Positions 43,531-56,474 of a stretch of DNA of 64,000 nucleotides are shown piece by piece (the first letter of the stretch is position 1; every line of letters starts with the position of its first letter). A program made the position numbers and the translations under genes. Under the pieces are notes generated by a model, which was not told where the DNA came from, searched no databases, and saw only the letters and a program-made list of their open reading frames with translations. The stretch comes from Forficula auricularia (lineage: Eukaryota > Arthropoda > Insecta > Dermaptera > Forficulidae): positions 25,460,711-25,524,710 of the forward strand of contig JALMQS010000128.1 in NCBI GenBank assembly GCA_024734495.1, written 5' to 3'.

Positions 43531-45239
43531 GTCTGTTTCTCTAATCAGAAAATTGAATTCATCGCGGTTCACTATAAAGATGAATAATAATTTTTAGATA
43601 GATTGCACATTTTCTACATATTCATTGAGTCTTGGCTCACGTGAAACCTAGTTTATAATGAAAAATGTGAAAAATAAAATAGATAAGCGTTTTTATTTGT
43701 TCCCTTTGAGTTACGCCAACTTGATCCTATGTTTGTTCTGTTTTTTAAATACCTTGAGAATGCCAGACTCCACTACAGGACAACACAAGCAGTCACAGTA
43801 CCTAAAATATCTCAGAGAAAGAAAGAGAGGGAAATTAAATTTCACATATTCTTCCACTCTATTGTTTGCTCTTTACAAGTAATTACAATTTATAAAAAGG
43901 TTTTTTTATTCTTTATTTTTTTTTTCTAATAAATATGTAAATAATATTTCGTTGAATGCTCTGAAATGAATCTTCGATTCTATTTAAGGTAGTTCTTTCA
44001 CAAATGCAAAAATTCAAGAAGTGTTCGAAATTTGGAATATAAGTCATTAAAAGCATAATACACACACTGTTAAAATTTGAAGACGATTTATTACACCAAA
44101 CATGAAATTTTACATATGGTAGATTAGAAAGAGTGGGAAATGATCATTATTTTCTTTTCTTTCATTGAAGGACTTTCACCATCTTGATGAAAAAATAATA
44201 TTTGGTTAAAATAATACATATAATCGAGTAACTTAAAAAAAAATCGAAATTATTTAGCTCATAGTTTTGATAAAAAACACTTGGGCGATTATTTTTAGTG
44301 GAGGGGATATAAGATCAATGGTTTTTGAAACGATCCATTCATAAAGAGGATAGTAGTGTGAGAAGTACAGTCATGTTAAAAAACATAACCAAAACGTGAT
44401 AACGTCTATATGTATAGAGTGGTTACAGGCTAAAACTTTTGTATGGATTGTCGCGAAAAACTACCTAAAACCTTCTACATAATACTTAGCAATTCACACA
44501 AGTAATTTATATTTTTCTTTGAAAGCTTTAATTTATTTCAAAGTATATTTTTATTATTTGTGAAAAATTTACTTTTCAATGTCTCCTGAGTCTAAATTTT
44601 TTTTAGAAAATCTCTCCCTCTCTCTCTTTGGGTGTTACCAATTTTCCGAATAGCCCTTTGAATCGACAGTAATTAGTCTCTCAGAGCAGAGTTTCTCCAG
44701 TCCAATGAACCCTTCTGCAAATTCTCGTAAGAATGCCATTACTCCACCTTTTCAGTATTTTCTAACTCAAAAAGTTTATTTCTGTTAAAAACCCGGTCGC
44801 TTTTTCATAAATTTCACCCCTTCATTTCGGACCCCGAAGAAGGGAAAGTTTCGGTTTATTAATTTTCTCCTTTTATTAATGTTCCATGCTTTAACAGTAT
44901 GACAAAATTCAGAATTCTAGCTTTATTGTATTTCACTATATGTTAATTAAGCCTATAATAAATTTCACCCTTCATTTAGGTTCTGAAAAAGGAAAAAGTT
45001 TTTACTTTTCGATTTTTCCTCTGGAAATCCTACCAGTATGCCAAGTTTTAAATATCTAGATCAGCGGAAGTACTTTAGGTTTTTGATATGTCAGTGGGTA
45101 TCTTTCAGAGCTTAATAATCCAAGAACTATGATAGATTTATTCATGAAATTTGGGGATTCTAGGTGTTCGGGTGGGTCTTATTTAGACATGCAAAATTTC
45201 ATGTCTATGAACTGATATAGACAGATTCTTCCCTGATAA
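43531..45239. other. AT-rich spacer
   Basis: Two overlapping short frames at 43658-43929 show no domain. 44800-45010 contains a diverged direct repeat (CCCTTCATTT...GAAGAAGGGAAAGTTTC / CCTTCATTTAGG...GAAAAAGGAAAAAGTTT) without a hammerhead core. Confidence 0.45.
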
Positions 45240-45606
45240 AAGCCCTTTCTATTATTAGTCTAAGAGAGAGAATTTCTTCTCGGGTGCCCTGCTTTTCTAA
45301 ACCGAACTGGGTCTTCCCCTCAGATTTTCTTCAACTCTTTGTTCTATTCTTCTTTGGAATATTTTGGTTAGGATTTTGAGTGCATGTGAGGTTAGGCTAA
45401 TGGTCCTGAAATTTTCACATTTATCCGAGCCTGTCTTTTTGGGAAGTGTGACTATTTTGTTTTTGAAATCTTTGGATAATTCCCAATTTATAGATTTTGC
45501 TAATTAGTTCAAAAAGTTTGTCACGTGCCATTTCTCCAGAGTTCTTTAGGATTTCAGCTTGTATATTGTCTATTCTGGGTGTCTTTGCCATTTTTAGTTC
45601 TTCAAA
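45240..45606 (-). pseudogene. RTE-like LINE, reverse transcriptase fragment
   Basis: The minus strand gives, from 45606 downward: KMAKTPRIDNIQAEILKNSG, ELISKIYKLGI, a frameshift, DFKNKIVTLPKKTGSDKCEN, FRTISLTSHALKILTKI, and after a second frameshift QFGLEKQGTREEILSLR. These are fingers and palm motifs of RTE-type reverse transcriptases (xDNIxAE, ...VxLxKKxxxxxCxNxRxIxL, QxGFxxxxxTRExI). The YADD catalytic motif lies beyond the preserved part. Confidence 0.8.
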
Positions 45607-47078
45607 GTGTCAAATATATACCTTTATTGAGTAAAAATTTCACAAAATTTCAATATATTTCATATATTATTTTAAACTCAAAGAAATATTAGAGGGTGTA
45701 CTTGAATAAAATCAACATAATAAATATATAAATGTTTCAAAAAGTGATCAAAAGTAAAACTACTGGGTAGTTTTATTTAACAGACACGATTGTATTTTTA
45801 TTGCTTTTATTTTTGTATATTAACAAGCTATTAGTTTTTCTTTTTGACGTACAAATAATAAACTAATAAAATAATGAAAATATATGTCCGGCTATAAGCT
45901 GATCACTACACTAATCTACACACACTTTACATACACACACGAGCACTATGGGCTACCATACACCAGCATATTAAAAAAAAAAATAATAGTAATAATAAAG
46001 AAATAATTAACAAAGGATCTCAAAAATAATTAAAATTTGATTGTAATTGTGGAATAATTTATGTTTAAGCAAGTATTTTTCTAAATTATCTTCAGGTTAT
46101 TATGTCTACGGTCACTTAAGATTGATTTATACGATGAAAAGGAGAGCCCACATTCTCAGATGTAATAGGGGTAAATTTAAATTAACTTTATATATATATT
46201 TTCATTTTTTTTTCATTCTTTCCCTGAAAATTCACTTTCAAAAACCAATAAAAAAATATATTATTACAAAAAATCCTTCAAAATACGCAAATTTATGCGA
46301 ATACCTCGGAATATGGTATTCAGCAATATTACCCAAACAGCAAACAAAAAATTTAAACTACAGATTCAATATACATCTGAAGAGATAATTGGCAGATTCC
46401 TTACTGCATATACAAACAAAACAGAGAACAAGAGAACTATTCTGGCCTACAAACAATTAATATATATTTGCACAAATGAATGAAAATTATTCTGTCCCAA
46501 AGAAGAATTCCTGGTGATTCTTCAATGTTTCCCGTTAACTGTTGAGGTGAATGAAGTCTCGTCTTCTCCGTTTGTTTTTTGATCGTCTTTATCACCGACG
46601 TGTCTATTTATAAGCAGTCACTTGTCTCGTTCTTTCGTTTTGTTTTTTTACTATTCACTATTCCAATCGAATGGATGGATGGATGTGGGTGGCGGAAAGC
46701 AAAGGCGTGTTCTTCTTTTTCTATTAGACTCCAGAGATAGATAGCCAGCCAGTCTTCCAGCCTTCCAGCCATCCAGCCAACCCACGAGATAAACTTTCTT
46801 TCCCCTCCCGCTAACCACTTGACTCCACTCACTCTACAACTGATTCATTCATTCCGTTTTATACTATACAACAAGTGTAATAAAATTTGTTACTTCCTCG
46901 TTGAATACTTTGCTTCCATAAACGTTTCTCGAATTATACGAGTATCTTTAGTTGTCGGAAATTATAAATTAAACATCAAATCTTTTCTTTGATAAATAAA
47001 TATTTTTTATTTCTTTTTTCTGGTTCTTAGCGATATAATCAAACAGGCTCACAGGCCATGAAACACTTTTTGTTTTTT
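45607..47078. other. AT-rich spacer; simple repeats at 46670-46790
   Basis: A 113-residue frame at 46047-46388 has no recognisable domain. (ATGG)n and imperfect (CCAG)n tracts occur at 46670-46785. 46530-46860 is less AT-rich and may be low-copy. Confidence 0.4.
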
Positions 47079-47585
47079 GATCTGGCATTGATTTGTGGAA
47101 CAGTCTATTTATTACTACTTGGGGGGGATTATAGTCTTCTGTCCCCTATGATTAAATCAATTATACTAGTAAGTCCTAGAGTTGTACAAAATTGTATTTA
47201 GTTCTCACAAGCAGAGATTATCTGAGGTAGAGAGAGGTCATATCATCCTTGTTAAGGTTTTGACCAGGTTTCCTTAACAACTTATGGCAAATGTCGTATT
47301 GGCTAATGCTTCGCTTGCTCCTGGTATCGGGTTTTTGCGCGGAATTTTTAAATTAAGCACTTTTGTCTTTTGATGGAAATCTAAGGTCATGCTATTTTTT
47401 TCTTTTGGTAAATTTGTTTATTACTCGTTAAATAGTTGTAGTTAATTTGTATTGATGTTTGTTAATGTATTGTGGCTAGATTGTATTGATGTTTGAGGAC
47501 TCCAACTTACCGAGGACTTGTGCTTCTACATGTCGAGGAATAAAGATTTACTCATTGATTTATTTATTACTTTATTATTAGACTT
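47079..47585 (+). mobile_element. Jockey/CR1-like LINE, 5'-truncated copy
   Basis: It starts within the coding end (TGGCATTGATTTGTGGAAC) and continues through the same 3' UTR as 26770-27190 to a TTATTA tail. It contains a small internal deletion and G-run changes. Confidence 0.75.
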
Positions 47586-49392
47586 ATGTCCAAAAGTAAA
47601 GGATACCCTATATCCATGGTTCTCAAACCGTCCTCTGCGGAACACTGGTGTTTACAGACAAATAGTCACTGTAAGAACAAATAAGCTCCCATCTTACTTT
47701 TTAAGCCTAGAGTCCTAAAATTCTTAAAACAAAACTAATGGAATCACTTGAATGATTGTAACTGATCAGTTGTTTGGCATAAAGATTGTAATAATAAGCA
47801 ATTTCCAAATTACGCAAATTTGAGAAGTTGGTATATCGTCTTGAAGAAGCTTACTTTTCTACAAATTCTATAAACTAATATACGAAATATATCAATGAAA
47901 AATTAATTTTGAAGAAAATGCCTTAATTTAATATTATCTACTATATATATTTTTAATTTTACTAATTTTTCTTTTCTTTTTTTAGGTAAGTGAAAATTAT
48001 TCATATCCTCATTTCTACGCAGAAATTAGTAAGTAATTAAATATTTAATTATTAATAGAGTAAGTTTGTTAATTAGTTATTTGTATTGGCTAAATGATAT
48101 CTGAAAAACTTTTACATATATTGTATATCAGCCAAATGATACTTCAAATAGTTTACCAAGAGTTCAGTCCATTGCAAATTCCAAAATTCTTGAGATGTTA
48201 TATGTTTTCATATTTTTTTGTTGATAAAGAGAAAAATAGTCAATTTGTGGAATTTTCCATAATTTTAAGTAAGCCATTTAGAAACGCAGTCATTCATTTA
48301 TAAATGGCCAAGTAGCTCTAAAAAGGCTGTTTTATAAAGCGAAACATAATTAATAAAACTAAATCTAATTTCTACCTAGATTTTTACAGGAATACCTCAC
48401 ATTACATGATGAAAAATTATTTTGGACCACGCAAGGTCCAACCTTTCCTAAAATATTAATGAAATTAGAATTTAAATGCAATTCTTAATTATATTTAAAT
48501 ATTAATAGACATATTATAACTTCTGTTCCCTCAAGTTGTAGCTTATTGAATTTACCAGCTACAGACAGAAGCTATAAAAATATATAGAAAAAACTTAGAA
48601 GAATCTTGTGATTAAAAAAGATCTGAAAGTATTCTACAAGTGAGAAGCTCTCGAAAAGAACCAACTATATTATAGGTAGTGGTATATGTTGATAGGCTGA
48701 TTTTTCAGCCTCAAACATTTATTCAAGAATTAGATTAAAATTTAATTAACGAAATCAATAACTAGAATTTTGGGGTGATTTTGAATAAAACCGACCGATT
48801 TGAAAAACCGGAAGTTCTGCGAAATTAATTTTTAAAAATGTTCGTTTTAAAATATCAACCGATTAATTTATTTACTATACATCAAAATATAATTGTTTTC
48901 ATTCAAATAATCCTAATGCCCTTTAGAATACGATTTTATTAATATTTCTTATGAAAATTCTAAATTCATTAACTATTCTATCTATTTGACAATGTCTATG
49001 TACTATATAATATCTATTGCAATCTTTTTCAATTAGCTCATCTTAATGCCGATAAGTTCGACAGGTACTACCTAGGTACCTAGCACTTGTGGGGTGTGAT
49101 CAATCCACAAAGCAAAATATTTAATAGGAATTTTTTTTTATTAAAAATAAATAGGTACTTCAAGAAATTAAAAAAGAACATAATTTTTGATTAAACAATA
49201 ATCCCCTCTTAGCTTCCTCATTTCCGTATCTTTTAAGAAAATAAATTTTACTTTTTAAAGAAATTTAATTTTATTCAATAGTATATTATATTGTACAGAG
49301 CTCGAATATAATATTTGTTTTTATATCTCTCCTAAAAAAATTAAATTTTTAAACCACTCCAAAAAAGGCAGGTTCTGACCCCCCCCCGTGGC
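47586..49392. other. AT-rich spacer
   Basis: No gene or family recognised; short frames at 47518-47718 and 48094-48303 lack domains. Confidence 0.5.
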
Positions 49393-49633
49393 TACGATAC
49401 TGTATAATAGTGGGCTTTATTTATTTATTTATTTATTTAATCTCACCGAACAAAGCCCATTTAGACAGCATATAAGTAGAGTGTGTTAGTAGGATTAGTG
49501 CGAGGGAGTCGGTTTTCAGCTGATAGAAACGTTTCGGACGTATTAGCGAGATCGAACCCCGGACCTCCACTCCAACATTGTCATAATCGATCGATGCCGA
49601 AGCGTGACAGCGCGTTAGCTAGCCAACTCCCCT
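49393..49633 (-). mobile_element. tRNA-derived SINE, second family
   Basis: The minus strand starts GGGGAGTTGGCTAGCTAACG (A-box-like), with B-box GGGGTTCGATCTC at 49549-49561, then a body ending GGGCTTTGTTCGGTGAGAT and an (AAAT)n tail at 49413-49440. A 5'-truncated copy is at 43435. The body differs from that of the SINE at 16901. Confidence 0.75.
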
Positions 49634-51120
49634 ATATATGTATTTCTGAAAGTATTTGAATGATAAAACGTTAAAAATGCATTCTTAAATGGAAAATTTA
49701 TCCTATAGTTTAATCATAATTTTAAGTCGACCATTTTAGAAGTGAATAGTGTTTAAAACATTATTTTGATTATCATTATAGTTCTGCTTTTTCATTTTCT
49801 TTTAAAAATAAACAATAGAACTAAAAAAGTCTGACGAATGTCAATATGGATCGATGAAGCAAAAACAAAATCTCTCTGGTTATTTTTTCTTAATTTCGAT
49901 TTGTTTTCATTGCTACTCTTTATATATTTATCCACAGAGGTGCCAATGGCTGAATGCTCCTTTGATTTTCTCCCCACCCGCCTGATGATCACTGAAACCC
50001 TTTTGAAGGGGGGGGGACGTTTGCTTTAATTATTATTTTTTTCATTTACTCACTCTGGTTATTTATTTTTCTTTTTCTTATTAAGCCAAAGACTGCCCAC
50101 GTGGGCAGGCTGCTTTCTGCTCAAATTTGTCGTCAGCGACCAAACGACGTACGCATTCTAAGCCACTTTGACAATTTATGGACCAACCGAGAATAAACTA
50201 TCTTAAGCTATGGTCATGTCCAATACAGCAGCTATTTTTTGTATTATTTATTATTAAAGTAATGTGCCGTTTGGATGGAGTGTGGCTCGACTAGTTTCTG
50301 GCTTAGCTCGATTTCTACTACATATTCCAATTATTTATACTTAGACAAATCGTTTGTTACATATATATTGGAAAATTTAAAAGAATTATGGGATTTTAAA
50401 TATCTTCTGAATCAACTTTTGTAAGTTATTTTAGTGTTAATGACCTTCTGTTTTGCAAAATTAGTTTTAAATTATCAAACATCATTTCTATTATATACTC
50501 GTATGTCTTACATAATTTATGTATTTTATTTATTTAATTCGGGAAGATGGAAGAAATTAAATTAAACTATAATTTTTAGTGAACTTTTTACTTTATGATA
50601 CGGGGTAAGGGACAGTATTGTAATTGTATATGAATTTTTTTTTGTTTTAGAAATAGGGGTAAACTCCAGAATTGAATTATGATTGAAAAAAAAACTATAC
50701 TTATTGTATTCCCGATTTTATTTGGGAAATTTATGGAATATAACTATATTTTAATTAATTATAGTACTCACCCTCAAACATAAAATAAAAACTTTTGTGG
50801 TCTGAAAATAATACAATTTTATTAAGTTTAGTTTATTTTAAATTACTATCATCAAAAATACATATTTAATTATAATACTCGTTGGTTGATGAGCGCAGAG
50901 GACCCTTCACTAGTACTATTGAATTCACCCCCATTTTTTTTACTTTACCATACCTTGTATGTTGAAGAATTCCTCTTATGGAAAACACCTGTTTGATTAC
51001 GTTTTATCATTAGGTAACAGAGAATTGATAAAAATATTTTATTTGATATATCTCGAAAAAAAAAATGAAAACAAAAAAATGGCAAGGCTATATATCGCCT
51101 CAGAAATTTCTGATTTTGAT
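49634..51120. other. AT-rich spacer
   Basis: Contains the palindrome CTGCCCACGTGGGCAG at 50093-50108 in a short balanced stretch (50085-50230). No gene recognised; overlapping short frames near 49792-50029 lack domains. Confidence 0.45.
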
Positions 51121-52270
51121 GAACAGGAGTGTACTTCCTCCCGCCAATTTAATTTTCATTGACTTTTAAAGAACAAAACAAGCCGAGCTATCTCACAGTA
51201 GGTGAAATGAAAGAAATCAGTAAGCAGCAGTAGAATCGAGTTTCATTTCACGAAGCATCATATTCATTTTCATATAGTTTTATAATGAATTTTTCATACT
51301 CGAGTTTTTGAATAGATCAATTAATATATTTTTTAATCTGTATAATTTAAGCTGAAAATTAGTTTCAGTAATACAGTGAGCCAATTGGAGCCTTGAAATC
51401 AAGAGTTAAGCATTGATTTTCAAAAATTTTAAAATTTGTACCCGGATACCAGGAGGAAACAGAGTTGTTGTTTCCTTCCCACCAATGAAGCGCATTACAA
51501 CGAGCTAATTGAAGCCTTGAACTCACTTTTTTTAAGCATTGATTTTCTTAAAAATTTTAAAATTTGTGTCGTAAGTACCAGGAGCAAACCGATGTGTACT
51601 TTCCTTCCCGCCAATTTAATTTTCATTGACTTTTTGTGAACAAAATTTTGTCAATATCAAGAGCAGGGGTGAATTGAAAGAAATCAGTAAGCAGCATTAG
51701 AATCGAATTTCATTTCACGAATCATAGTTTTTTTTTCATATGGTTTTTGAACATTTTTTCCTACTCGAGTTTTCGAATATATTTTTTAATCTGTATAATT
51801 TGAGCTGGCAATGAAGCAGGATTACAGCAAGCCAATTGGAGTTTTGAAATCAAGAGTTACATTGATTTTCTTTAAAAATTTTAAAATTTGTATCCGGATA
51901 CCAGGAGCGTACAGGAGTGTGGCTCTCTTCCCGTCAATTTAATTTTCACTGACCTTTTCTGAACAAAAATTTTGTCGATCTCAAAGAGTAGGTGAAATGA
52001 AAGAAATCAGTAAGCATCAGTAGAATCGAGTTTCATTTCACGAATCATCTTTTCTTTTCATATGATTTTTGAACATTTTTCCTACTAGAGTTTTCGAATA
52101 TATTTTTTTAATCTGTATATACCCGGCATTTGCCATTGCCGAACACAAAATATGAAGCTCAGTTTCATCGAATTTCGGAATGTTGCCGACACACCTATTT
52201 CGATTTTCTTAAAAATTTTAAATTTTGTATACGGGATACATTTCCGCTTCAGGAGTGAGTTAAGGAAAAT
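51121..52270 (+). repeat. Complex tandem repeat (units of about 470 and 324 bp)
   Basis: The block CCCGYCAATTTAATTTTCA followed by GAAAGAAATCAGTAAGCA and TTTCATTTCACGAA occurs three times (at about 51140, 51606 and 51932). A sub-block (ATTGATTTTC, AAAATTTTAAAATTTGT, ACCAGGAG) occurs four times (51380-51455, 51495-51575, 51825-51905, 52205-52255 diverged). The first unit is longer because the sub-block is duplicated in it. No coding. Confidence 0.75.
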
Positions 52271-55195
52271 TAAATCAAGGCACACAGGTTGATTTCCAAT
52301 TTTTCCATTTATAAAAATATTGAACATGAAGTTCTTAAGTAATTATTCTCCACAATGAAAATATAAACATTTTTGGACTAGAAAGGAAATTACTAAACTT
52401 CCCATCTATCGGAATTCAAACATTATCTCAGCAAAAAATCTTGGTTGAAAATGATTTTTATTCACGCTTCACACTTTTAAGTATATCTAAAGATAATAGA
52501 AAAAAAATAGAGTGAACTCAATCCTCGTGGCGCTGAAAAGGCAGGCAGGCAAATCAATAGCAAAATTGCTTAATATAAATTTTCGTGACCGAAGATGTAA
52601 CATTTTATAATGTCTCTATTGAGAAATTATGTTATTATATTTTTCAGATATTTCAACTAGCTATTATTTAGAAATTAAAGCAATTGATCCTTTTAAATTA
52701 AAAATAAATGCAGGGATGCGTTTAATTTTAGTCCAGTGAGGTGCTTGAAAAGGGAATCCAATCGTTGACGTTTTTTTTTCTCTCTCACATTTAATTTATA
52801 TTAAGCGACGTTTTCTATCTTTTGAATATTATCTTAGAAAGAGAGCGAGATTGAAAATAATTTCATTTCATTTAAAGAGATTCGTTCCGCATTATCAAAC
52901 GCCAGAGCTGGATTGTCATCGTCATCAGCCAGAGTGGTTGCTAGCGCCCCGGGATCATGCATGACTTGACGAAATACTACAAAAAAAACATTAACCAGAT
53001 TATATTTAAATCAAAATAAACATGGGAGTCCAAGAGGCTCATTTTGATAGAAATTAAATGAGCTTTTTAGAAAAAAAATCAAATTTGAATTAATTTTTTT
53101 TGGATTTTTATGAATTAAATAAAAAAATTGAAATATAAAATACCTAAAACCAAAATTAGCTATTAATTGTTTTTTTTATTAAAATCTTCATTTAATTCAA
53201 ATGAAAATTGTTATATTTATAATTTTAGTAGCTGTTCCGGGCATTCCTCGATACAATTCTCTTCCCAGCTAAGCCATCCGGATGTCCAAAAGCAAGGTCC
53301 CCGAAATATCATGTCCATTTAAAAGTTTTATTATAATTGAATATGCAAATTCGAAAAGTGGCACACTCGAATTTTTTGTCAATGTAATCTAAAAGATTCC
53401 CCGTGTACCTACTAGATCGAAAAAGCCACAACTCTGGTATTAATTTTACTTTGCTTAACCTCGACGTAAACTCTCACAAATCCTTATATACTATATATAA
53501 TATATCTTGACTGGTTTCTTTTATAGCTATTAATTTTATTTACGCTCGCGAGTGTGTGTTACAGAAATTATTTTTAGAAAGATCACAACTCTATGAGATG
53601 TGCCCCTTTTAGTGGCAAAGTACCTATTAATCATCTGAAAATTGTAGACATTGCAAAGGTGAAACAATACATACTGGCAGAATTTACAGACTTTGCGAGG
53701 AAATACTGCACGGCCAAGTACAAATGTTGAGAGTCTATAGAATATTTTTAAAGAAAGTCTGTTACTTAATTATGTTTGATTTATTATGTTTAATTTTAGA
53801 TGCCTATACCTAATAAAAGTTTCTGCAAAAATTTATATCTTTTTTTCTTTAAATTTTGTGTACCTCTTGTTATCGAAAATTTTATATAAAAAGGCATATC
53901 TCATACATATAAAAAATATCTGAAAATGTATATATAATAACTTTTAACATCAAATATTTCTCTAATTTTCGATTGCTAATTGACCCTAAAATGTAACTCA
54001 GAAATAAACTTATAAATTTTACACTACTAGAAAATAATTAGTTTTTTTCATTCCTAAACAGTTTCAATTTTCAGATCTTGTGCCCTTTTCGAAATTGCAT
54101 ATTCACTTCTTAATTGAATTTATACTGACTAAATGGTTCTAATAAAATAAGCCTAATAAAAATTTAGATTAAAATATTATTTAATCTGAAAGTTCAAGCC
54201 ATTGAGATAATCTAGCTTAATTAATCTTGACTTAATTAATCTGAACTTTTATTTAAACGGACGCGACATTTAAATTTATAATTTATTTCAACTTATCTTC
54301 AGTCCACTCAGAAATTATTCAATTTTATATAGTCAGAGCTTTGAATGGTAAATTTCTCTGTGATATAGGTAGGGGTAATCAAATGCGAAATAACTAAAAT
54401 TTGGAAAAAGTTTTGTGAAAATGTTTTACTTTTTCCTTAAATAACTTGAAAATATAAAATTTGTCGGATTAAAGTTATTCTTTTGGATCTCCCTATAGGT
54501 AATAAGTACTATAGTATCGATTCATTCTGAATTGCGTTTTTTCCACGCGCTTATAATTTATCCCTATTATTTTGCCTCTCTATACTAAGTGAGTTGGATT
54601 TATTTCGAAAGCCGATATTTATCTCGAGCATCGCTTATCTTCCTCAAGATCCTCCTTCTCTCGTTGGCCAAATGCCAATTGAGATCAATTAAACGTTAAA
54701 GATGTGCCCAGATGAAGAAGACCTCCCCAATCGAATGCAATTTATTATCTGTTGCCTCTCATTTTCCGTTTTAATTTAACGAAATTATATCCTAGCCATG
54801 ACGTTAATGAGAGCTCGACAAACAAACAAACAGACAAGATCAGATATCGCTTATTATCAAGCCTTTGGGTCTCAAGGGCTCAAATACTGGCTGCTGCAGG
54901 CGGATAGAAAAATTTGTCAACTCATAAAGGAATAGTTAAGTTGGACTACGCCACCAACAAAGTCCAGGGGCGGGCGAGAGACAACCAGATGGAACCACTT
55001 CTCGCTTGAATTAATTTCGTTTTTTTTTCTACTCCTCCCCAATTTAACTTTTATTTATTACCAAAACCGATTTCATGGTACAGGAACAGTGAAACCGAAT
55101 ATAGCCACACCAAAGAAGAGAGAGTGATATTTATCTGTTCGGTCTTTTTTACTGACACTGTACAAAAAATTTAATCAAAGTACTTTTATCTATAA
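52271..55195. other. Long spacer; balanced stretches at 52860-52975 and 54600-55020
   Basis: Mostly AT-rich. The two balanced stretches have no match to the window's repeats, no domain and no convincing frame; they are the best candidates here for low-copy or regulatory DNA. Confidence 0.35.
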
Positions 55196-55285
55196 AATTA
55201 AGAGAGTGTGGTGTTGGTTTATAGTGAAACATTATGTAAATTATAATTAAAAGAAGTTTTGGTGGAGCCGATGTTATATAGATTC

Positions 55286-55770
55286 AAATTTTCTTAGAAA
55301 ATCATAAGATGGTGTCATCTATTAAATCCGATGGAATGGATTATTTTTAATTATATGTCAGAAGGGTTGTTTTTCACCCCTCGGGAATCGAACGCTAGGC
55401 CAGTAACAGCAATCCGGGCTATCTGGCTCACCTGTGAGGTGCAAACCTCTCTAACATATGTAAAAGCGTTAAATATTTTACTCAAAGATCTAGTGATTCT
55501 ACCTTTATTTAAATTATATGGCATGGCTATATGTTTAAATTTAGAATCACTAGATCGCGAAATTTCACAAATTAAATATTTAACGTATTTATATAGGTCA
55601 GAGAGGTTTGCACCTCGCAGGTGAGCCAAATGGCCCGGATTGCTGTTACTGGCACTCGGGGTTCGATTTCCGAAGGGCTGAAACAACTCTTCTGACATAT
55701 AAAATTAAAAATAATCCATTCCATCGGTTTTAATAGATGACACCATCTCATGATTTTCTAAGAGAATTTA
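55286..55770. repeat. Inverted pair of tRNA-derived SINE-like units
   Basis: Arms of about 235 bp (AGATGGTGTCATCTATTAAA at the left, its complement at the right) meet near 55528. Each holds a B-box-like stretch (55658-55671 plus: GGGGTTCGATTTCC; 55380-55392 minus) and an upstream AGCCCGGATTGC or GGCCCGGATTGC word in place of the A-box. Long frames on both strands result from the palindrome. Confidence 0.6.
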
Positions 55771-56189
55771 AAAAGTTGTTAAAAACCTCAATATATTTCT
55801 GGGTTGTTAATCCATCATCTGGAGTACGTGTTATTTAATCTATGTACTCCCGTGGCGTAACTATAACGTTTGAGGCCCGTGGCAAACCCATCCTGATGGG
55901 TCCCTGGCCCTCAATGTAAAGAAGCTAAACCAACATAGTTTCTTTTTAATAAATCACTACGTAAAGTACGTACAAATGCTATTATAATTACACTATTAAA
56001 CAAAAAATTTTGCCCGTAACACCTAACAATGGATTCCAGTAGAGTTTTATAGGCTGATTATCATGCAATTGCCTTATTTTTTACAACACCTCAGAGTTTT
56101 GAGATATATTATCGATCAAAATGACGAAAAAGGCCATTTTGACCTATTTTCGAGTCCCATTAAATATTAAACAGCAATATTTGAAATCA

Positions 56190-56437
56190 AAATATTTTGT
56201 TGACATAATAGAAAACAGCTTCCTTTTTGATTTTCAAATTACCACTTGTTTTTAGCTCAATTAGAACTCGAGTTATAACTAAAAAACTAAAACTACGTGA
56301 TTATAAAGATAATAAACATAGATAAAAACATAAGGTCTTAGTTTTTTAGTTATAACTCGAGTTCTAATAGAGCTAAAAACAAGTGGTAATTTGAAAATCA
56401 AAGAGGAAGCTCTTTTCTATTACGTCAACAAAATATT
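56190..56437. repeat. Hairpin of about 105 bp arms within the hAT
   Basis: Left arm from AATATTTTGTTGACATAATA through ACCACTTGTTTTTAGCTC and ACTCGAGTTATAACT; right arm is its complement with few mismatches; loop near 56315. It lies 3' of the transposase remnant. Confidence 0.75.
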
Positions 56438-56474
56438 GAAATAAAATTTTTATTTTAAGTCAAAATTTTAATGA

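Noticed and set aside
44810..44850. Hammerhead-like phrase CCCCGAAGAAGGGAAAG, TTTCGG
   Set aside because: There is no GAAAC after the hairpin and no helix I. Only a loose resemblance to family A.
46047..46388. 113-residue frame as a possible gene
   Set aside because: AT-rich low-complexity product without a domain, promoter or splice context I could support.
49520..49545. GAAACGTTTC inside the SINE as a hammerhead half
   Set aside because: It is a simple palindrome with no CTGANGA or stem II hairpin before it.
55331..55698. Frames of 97 and 115 residues facing each other
   Set aside because: Both come from the inverted SINE pair and mirror one another.
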